This document shows, in pieces, positions 58,946 through 64,000 of a stretch of 64,000 bases of DNA. The stretch is from Pseudomonas sp. PDM14. GTDB taxonomy: Bacteria > Pseudomonadota > Gammaproteobacteria > Pseudomonadales > Pseudomonadaceae. The notes below the pieces were generated by a model, which searched no databases, had not been told where the DNA came from, and saw only the letters and a program-made list of their open reading frames with translations. The stretch spans positions 806,001-870,000 of the forward strand of contig NZ_JACVAQ010000002.1 in the NCBI RefSeq assembly GCF_014851905.1, given 5' to 3'. The position numbers and the translations under genes are program-made. Positions within the stretch are counted from its first letter, which is position 1; every line of letters begins with the position of its first letter.

Positions 58946-60949
58946 CTACCGATCTGTGCGCTGCTGCACATGTATCCAGTCGACGATCTCACCTTCCGGG
59001 CTGTATCCACTCACTGTTTGCCGAAGCATCCTGCGCACCGTGTCGTAGTCATCGCGCTCAACCGCCAGGAACAACTCGCCAAGGACACCTTTCAGCACCT
59101 CCCAAGGCAGATGCTCCTCATCCGCCCGCATGATCATCGAGTGATCGGTCGGGCTGACGTTCTCGCCAATCAGCAGCTCTTCATAGAGTTTTTCCCCTGG
59201 ACGCAGACCAGTGAATTCGATGGCAATGTCACCGCCGGGCGAATCTTCATCACGCAGACTCAGTCCAGAGAGGTGAATCATCTTTTCTGCCAATTCGACG
59301 ATTCGTACAGGCTGCCCCATGTCCAGCACGAACACATCGCCACCCTGCCCCATCGAGCCTGCCTGGATCACCAGTTGCGCCGCCTCGGGAATGGTCATGA
59401 AGTAACGAGTAATGTTCGGATGCGTGACCGTCACCGGCCCACCGCGCTTGATCTGCTCACGAAACAACGGAATCACCGAGCCGGATGAGCCCAGCACATT
59501 GCCGAAGCGCACCATGGTGAAACGCGTCTGGCTGACCTGCGGCACACCCACTTCGTCAGTCATCAGCACTGGCGCCGACTCGCGAGCGAGCGCCTGCAGC
59601 ACCATTTCCGCCAGACGCTTGGTGCTGCCCATCACATTGGTCGGCCTGACAGCCTTGTCGGTCGAGATCAGCACGAAGTGACGCACACCCGCCTTCACCG
59701 CCGCCTGCGCGGTTTGCAGCGTCCCGAACACGTTGTTGAGCACACCCTCGGCAATGTTGTGCTCAACGATGGGCACATGCTTGTAAGCCGCCGCGTGATA
59801 GACCGTCTGCACCTTCCAGGTACGCATCACATCGAGAAGCCGTTCGCGGTTGCGGATACTACCCAGGATGCCGATCAACCGGATTGGCAACGAATCGCGG
59901 CGAATGCGCTCTTCGAGCTCGGTCTGAATGCCATACAGATTGAATTCGCTGTGCTCGAACAGCACCAGCGTGGTGGCGCCTGAAGCCAGAATCTGCCGGC
60001 ACAGCTCCGAGCCGATGGAACCACCAGCCCCCGTCACCAAGACTACCTGCCCATGAATACAGCGCTCGAACAACTCCTTGCGCGGCGGCACAGCATCGCG
60101 CCCGAGCAGGTCGACGATGTCGACGTCCTGCAGATCATTCACCTTGACCCTGCCGCTGGCCAGGTCCATGAAGCCGGGAATAGTGCGCACGTGTAATGGA
60201 TATGGCTCCAGCGACTCGAGGATTTCTCGGCGACGTGACCGGGATGCAGACGGGATCGCCAGCAGAATTTCCTCTGCACCGGTTTGCCGGATCATCGCCT
60301 CGATGTTTTTGGGCTTATAGACGCGAAGACCAGCGATCTCACGGGACGCGATACTTTCATCATCGTCGACGAACGCAACCGGTCGCATGGCACGCCCTAG
60401 TCGCAGCGCCGCTGCCAGCTGATTGCCAGCAGCACCGGCACCGTATATGGCAACGCGGGGATGAGACTTGGAAGCGCTCACGAACGGCATCTGCTCCACG
60501 CCTACGTACCAGTCGCCAAGAAAATACTGGCGCATGACCAAGCGTAAACTTCCCACCAAAATCAGTGTGAGACACCAATAGATGAACACCATGGACCGGG
60601 GAACCAGCATGCCTGGGTCACGGTACCAATACACGAATAGAGCCCACCCGAGCATCGAAAGGGTGACGGCCTTGAGAATAGTCAGCAGTGCATCATTGCC
60701 GAAGTAACGCATGACGGCACGGTACATACCCAGCCTGATAAAGATGGGAATGGCGATCACTGGAGCACTGAGGAAAAGCCAGATGTGATCGCCCAATGGG
60801 CTGACCGAGTTGCTCATGCCCAGTCGCATGGCGAATGACAGCCACAACGCCAGCCAGAGCAGGAATATGTCAGCGCACACTTGCAGCAGACGCTTGTATC
60901 CGCGAGAAAGCCCTAGCAACCGCTCCCGAACAGTGGTCGATACCTTCAA
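58946..60949 (-). CDS. wbpM: WbpM-type membrane UDP-GlcNAc 4,6-dehydratase
   Basis: The 667-residue polytopic enzyme has an N-terminal membrane domain with about four segments (20-150), a CoA-binding-like domain with AIYGAGAAGNQL, then the SDR dehydratase with VLVTGAGGSIGSEL. The catalytic TNVMGSTKR has Met where most SDRs have Tyr, normal for large WbpM/FlaA1 homologues. It makes UDP-4-keto-6-deoxy-GlcNAc, precursor for QuiNAc, FucNAc or diamino sugars of O-antigen. Start is TTG at 60949 with GGGAGA upstream. It marks the end of the O-antigen locus as in P. aeruginosa. Confidence 0.95.
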   Translation of the reverse strand: MKVSTTVRERLLGLSRGYKRLLQVCADIFLLWLALWLSFAMRLGMSNSVSPLGDHIWLFLSAPVIAIPIFIRLGMYRAVMRYFGNDALLTILKAVTLSMLGWALFVYWYRDPGMLVPRSMVFIYWCLTLILVGSLRLVMRQYFLGDWYVGVEQMPFVSASKSHPRVAIYGAGAAGNQLAAALRLGRAMRPVAFVDDDESIASREIAGLRVYKPKNIEAMIRQTGAEEILLAIPSASRSRRREILESLEPYPLHVRTIPGFMDLASGRVKVNDLQDVDIVDLLGRDAVPPRKELFERCIHGQVVLVTGAGGSIGSELCRQILASGATTLVLFEHSEFNLYGIQTELEERIRRDSLPIRLIGILGSIRNRERLLDVMRTWKVQTVYHAAAYKHVPIVEHNIAEGVLNNVFGTLQTAQAAVKAGVRHFVLISTDKAVRPTNVMGSTKRLAEMVLQALARESAPVLMTDEVGVPQVSQTRFTMVRFGNVLGSSGSVIPLFREQIKRGGPVTVTHPNITRYFMTIPEAAQLVIQAGSMGQGGDVFVLDMGQPVRIVELAEKMIHLSGLSLRDEDSPGGDIAIEFTGLRPGEKLYEELLIGENVSPTDHSMIMRADEEHLPWEVLKGVLGELFLAVERDDYDTVRRMLRQTVSGYSPEGEIVDWIHVQQRTDR

Positions 60950-61010
60950 AGGAGGTCTCCCATCAAGCGGTACATCGACCTACGTACACACCACAACGCC
61001 GCAGTCCAAA

Positions 61011-62186
61011 TCATTGAACTGCCTGCGCCATAACGGCGGTCAGGGCGTCGCATGTCTTCGATACATCAGCACTTGCAAGGGTCGGATGGACCATGAACAT
61101 CAAGCTCGTTTCTCCGAGCTCACGTGCGATCGGTAGTCGATGCTCTGGCCGCCAGCCCGTCCCGTCGAAGGCCTTTTCAAGATAGACCTCTGAACAGCTA
61201 CCCGAAAAACAGGGAACGCCCAGCTTACCGATCTCGCCGAGCACACGATCCCGACTCCAGTCAGCCTTAAGCTTCTCTGCTTCGATAAAGACATAACATT
61301 TATAAGCAGCGTGTACGACGTCACTCGGCACGGCCGGTACACGAAGCCCGCGCACATTCGCGGCGGTCTCCCATATACGCTGGGCATTGCCAAGCCGAGC
61401 AGCCTGCCAAGCCGGCATCCGCTGCAATTGGATACGTCCGATTGCAGCTTGTACTTCCAGCATGCGCCAGTTGGTACCGAAACTTTCATGCAGCCAGCGA
61501 AAGCCCGGTGCGTGCTCCCGCTCGTACACCGCTTCCCAGGATTTTCCGTGATCCTTGAACGACCATATGCTCGACCAGAGGCTGCGATCGTTGGTGGTCA
61601 CCATTCCTCCCTCGCCACCCGTAGTCATGATCTTGTCCTGGCAGAACGACCAAGCGCCAACATGACCAATCGAACCAACCGCTCGCCCCTTGTAACTTGC
61701 GCCATGCGCCTGCGCACAATCCTCGATAACGAACAGGCCGTGCTGCTCCGCAAGCGACATGATGGGGTCCATGTCACACGGCCATCCAGCCAGATGAACG
61801 CAAATGATGGCTCGTGTACGAACCGTCAGTACCGCGGCAATACTATCGACTGTGACGTTCTGGGAGTCGCGATCGACATCGGCGAAAACCGGAACCGCGC
61901 CCGCATTGACAATGGACGAAGCCGAAGCCAGGAAGGTTCGTGATGTCACCACGACCTCATCCCCAGCGCCCACGCCGAGCGCCTTTAATGCCACGTCCAA
62001 AGCTACGGTACCGTTGGCCAGAGCTATCGCATACTCAACGCCTACCCAGGCCGCGAATTCCTTCTCGAACTCGCGACAATGCTGACCCGTCCAGTAATTG
62101 ACCTTATTCGAAAGAATCACATCACGGGTCGCATTGGCTTCTTCTTCAGAAAAGCTGGGCCATGGAGCGAAGGGTGTATTGAGCAC
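61011..62186 (-). CDS. DegT/DnrJ/EryC1 sugar aminotransferase (PglE-like)
   Basis: The 391-residue PLP enzyme of the DegT family has cofactor-binding LANGTVALDVAL, EDCAQAHGA (Asp156) and Schiff-base Lys185 in SFCQDKIMTTGGEGG. With WbpM downstream and PglD/PglC-like genes upstream it most likely aminates the 4-keto group of UDP-4-keto-6-deoxy-GlcNAc. Start is GTG at 62186; the nearby ATG is out of frame. The 195-base region upstream (62187-62381) is A/T richer than the surrounding DNA and shows no gene. Confidence 0.93.
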   Translation of the reverse strand: MLNTPFAPWPSFSEEEANATRDVILSNKVNYWTGQHCREFEKEFAAWVGVEYAIALANGTVALDVALKALGVGAGDEVVVTSRTFLASASSIVNAGAVPVFADVDRDSQNVTVDSIAAVLTVRTRAIICVHLAGWPCDMDPIMSLAEQHGLFVIEDCAQAHGASYKGRAVGSIGHVGAWSFCQDKIMTTGGEGGMVTTNDRSLWSSIWSFKDHGKSWEAVYEREHAPGFRWLHESFGTNWRMLEVQAAIGRIQLQRMPAWQAARLGNAQRIWETAANVRGLRVPAVPSDVVHAAYKCYVFIEAEKLKADWSRDRVLGEIGKLGVPCFSGSCSEVYLEKAFDGTGWRPEHRLPIARELGETSLMFMVHPTLASADVSKTCDALTAVMAQAVQ

Positions 62187-62381
62187 AACGGCAATCCTGC
62201 AAAAACGAAATGAAAGGCTGACACCTAGGAAACACGCAACAAGTACGCTACGAAAGCCAGCGAGGAGCCCAGTTCAAGTTCAAAAAACGGAATGCTGACC
62301 GGGGTTTTTAAAGTTTACGAGTTGTACATAAGTATGCCGAGCCGTTTTTGATGGAGCGTTGCAAACGCAGGCACTTCGCTT

Positions 62382-63005
62382 TCAGAGCTGCACCAGGCGG
62401 GCCGGCACTCCGACAGCAGTATAGCCATCCGGTATATCGGCTACGACGGCTGCACCGGCACCGATCATTACTCCACGCCCGATGCGAATCGACTGACGCA
62501 CGCAGGCACCAATACCAATCCAGGTCGCTTCACCCACCTGAACGCCACCAGCCAGGTGCGCACCCGGACTGATGTGTACCGCAGCGGCCAACTCGCAGTC
62601 ATGGTCCACACTGCTGCCGGTATTGATAATAGTTGCCGTGCCCACCTTCGCGTAGGCATTGACCACCGCTCCAGCGAAGACCACACACCCCTCACGCAAC
62701 GATGCATAGCGGCTTATGCAGGCCAGCGGGTGGATCAGCGTGGCAATACGTGCACCTGCTGCCTGCAGCTCAAGTACCTTGGCAAGTCGTACATCGTTTT
62801 GGCCAATAGCGACCAATACACCATCGAAATCAGACAGGCTCTCCAGCAACGCCGCGGTATTGCCCTCTACCGCCCATTCACCATTGTGCAAAAGGGTTGG
62901 CCAGGCATCGTCGAAGAAAGAGAGACGCTGCCACCCACAGAGCTCTGCAGTATCCGCCACGACCTTGCCGTGACCACTGGCACCGAGGATAGCGAGACGC
63001 TTCAT
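62382..63005 (-). CDS. PglD-like sugar N-acetyltransferase
   Basis: The 207-residue product has an N-terminal Rossmann-like UDP-sugar domain (LAILGASGHGKVVAD) and a C-terminal left-handed beta-helix with hexapeptide repeats (VHISPGAHLAGGVQVGEATWIGIG; VGVPARLVQL). His135 in SVDHDC matches the catalytic His of PglD. It would acetylate the 4-amino group of UDP-4-amino-4,6-dideoxy-GlcNAc with acetyl-CoA. ATG at 63005 (or the adjacent 63008) overlaps the stop of the transferase gene, so the two are coupled. Confidence 0.93.
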   Translation of the reverse strand: MKRLAILGASGHGKVVADTAELCGWQRLSFFDDAWPTLLHNGEWAVEGNTAALLESLSDFDGVLVAIGQNDVRLAKVLELQAAGARIATLIHPLACISRYASLREGCVVFAGAVVNAYAKVGTATIINTGSSVDHDCELAAAVHISPGAHLAGGVQVGEATWIGIGACVRQSIRIGRGVMIGAGAAVVADIPDGYTAVGVPARLVQL

Positions 63006-63595
63006 CATTCCTTTCCCGTGAACTTGGCCATGGTTGCCTCGCCATCCGCGCTGATGCCTTCGCGAATGAAGACCTTGCGAATGGTCAGGAAAATGATCCG
63101 TATATCCAACCGCAGAGATCGATTCTCTACGTACCACATGTCCAACTCGAACTTCTCGGGCCAGCCCAGCGCATTACGCCCGTTGACCTGTGCCCAGCCC
63201 GTCACCCCTGGCCGAACTTCGTGACGGCGAGCTTGCCGCTCATTGTAGAGGGGTAGGTACTCCATCAGCAGTGGGCGTGGACCAACCAGGCTCATATCGC
63301 CCTTGAGCACATTCCACAGCTCAGGCAACTCGTCGAGACTGGTAGACCTGAGAAAGCGTCCAAATGGCGTCATCCGTTCGGCATCGGGAAGCGAATTACC
63401 CTGAGTATCGACTGCATCCAGCATGGTACGAAACTTGATCATCTCGAATGGGCGCCCATTCAGGCCTGGACGAACCTGACGGAACAGCACCGGACTGCCC
63501 AAGCGCTGACGAATCATCAAGGCGACGACCACCAACACCGGTGAAAGCAATAACAACCCAAATGCAGAGCAAACGAGATCAAACAGACGCTTCAC
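63005..63595 (-). CDS. PglC-like monotopic phosphoglycosyltransferase
   Basis: The 196-residue minimal bacterial sugar transferase has an N-terminal re-entrant membrane helix ([21 protein letters not shown]), then FEMIKFRTM, the catalytic Asp-Glu pair in [22 protein letters not shown], and the C-terminal [13 protein letters not shown]. It would load the phospho-sugar onto undecaprenyl phosphate. Its small size points to PglC/WeeH rather than the larger WcaJ/WbaP. GTG start; the 5' end overlaps the glycosyltransferase gene by 17 bases. Confidence 0.94.
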   Translation of the reverse strand: MKRLFDLVCSAFGLLLLSPVLVVVALMIRQRLGSPVLFRQVRPGLNGRPFEMIKFRTMLDAVDTQGNSLPDAERMTPFGRFLRSTSLDELPELWNVLKGDMSLVGPRPLLMEYLPLYNERQARRHEVRPGVTGWAQVNGRNALGWPEKFELDMWYVENRSLRLDIRIIFLTIRKVFIREGISADGEATMAKFTGKE

Positions 63596-64000
63596 GACTC
63601 AACTCACCCTGATAAAACTCGACCATACGCTGCCAATGCGCCTCCTGCTCGAAACACGCCTTTACGTTCAAGCGCGCCTCTTGCCCCATGGCAATCAGGC
63701 CCTCTTCCGATGTTTCCATTGCCACCTGCATCGCCAAGCGCAAAGCCTCGCTGTCTCGAGCAGGAACCAACCATCCATTAAGACTAGGTGTAACGATCTC
63801 GTTGCAGCCGTTTATATCGCTGGCGATCACAGGTAATGACATGGATCCAGCTTGCAACAGCACATTCGGAAACCCTTCCCGATAGCTGGGCAGCACCAAC
63901 ACATCGGCGCTCAACAAGGCAGCCCGGATATCTTCTTGGAAGCCCACATGATGGATACGCGGATGCTCATCCAGGACTTGCCTGGTCCGCGCGTCGAGTG
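63579..64000 (-). CDS. GT4-family glycosyltransferase, N-terminus outside window
   Basis: About 140 C-terminal residues are visible, beginning LDARTRQVLDEHPRIHHVGF. ADVLVLPSYREGFPNVLLQAG is the GT4 donor-binding E-x7-E region, followed by MSLPVIASDINGCNEIV. It probably adds the second or a later sugar of the repeat unit. Confidence 0.92.
   Translation of the reverse strand, partial: LDARTRQVLDEHPRIHHVGFQEDIRAALLSADVLVLPSYREGFPNVLLQAGSMSLPVIASDINGCNEIVTPSLNGWLVPARDSEALRLAMQVAMETSEEGLIAMGQEARLNVKACFEQEAHWQRMVEFYQGELSREASV

Overview
The window is a high-GC chromosomal segment of a Pseudomonas, most likely of the P. mendocina/oleovorans/pseudoalcaligenes group. I infer this from gene order that closely follows the P. 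aeruginosa chromosome (fadH, xcp type II secretion, metZ-purF-cvpA-folC-accD-trpF-truA-fimV-asd-leuB-leuDC, gltX, uvrB, wbpM), from codon use, and from family-level protein recognition. No database search was possible. I see no phage, insertion sequence or CRISPR array.

Layout. 1-5.6 kb: a truncated conserved hypothetical, an NTF2-like protein, 2,4-dienoyl-CoA reductase (fadH), a nitrilase-like protein without a catalytic cysteine overlapping an AraC-type regulator, and a possible 28-residue acidic protein. 5.7-6.0 kb: a tRNA-Asp/tRNA-Val unit with promoter and terminator. 6.3-22.5 kb: the Xcp type II secretion locus, xcpR-S-T-U-V-W-X-Y-Z on the minus strand and xcpP-Q on the plus strand. Between the two divergent halves sit two accessory genes. 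One is a 911-residue protein that I read as a fatty-acid alpha-dioxygenase joined to a catalase-like domain. The other is a MalT/LAL-type LuxR regulator. This is the most unusual part of the window.

22.6-39.3 kb is housekeeping, nearly all minus strand: metZ, purF, cvpA, dedD, folC, accD, trpF, truA, fimV, an asd paralogue lacking its catalytic Cys, asd, leuB, leuD and leuC, then a divergent LysR regulator. 40.3-48 kb: a six-PAS GGDEF-EAL protein, the small heat-shock gene ibpA with a sigma-32-like promoter and ROSE-like RNA thermometer, a short-chain dehydrogenase, dusC, an exported hypothetical protein, a thioesterase and a KDPG aldolase. 48.2-50.3 kb: two tandem tRNA-Ala/tRNA-Glu pairs beside gltX. 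50.3-58.4 kb: a LysR/HlyD/MFS efflux module, an EamA transporter, uvrB, an aromatic/aspartate-type aminotransferase and tRNA-Asn.

58.5-64 kb is the start of a surface-polysaccharide (O-antigen type) cluster: comEA-like gene, wbpM, a sugar aminotransferase, a PglD-like acetyltransferase, a PglC-like phosphoglycosyltransferase and the C-terminal part of a GT4 glycosyltransferase. The four enzymes WbpM, aminotransferase, acetyltransferase and phosphoglycosyltransferase would together make an undecaprenyl-linked diacetamido-trideoxyhexose (QuiNAc4NAc/bacillosamine type), so glycan assembly here probably starts from that sugar.
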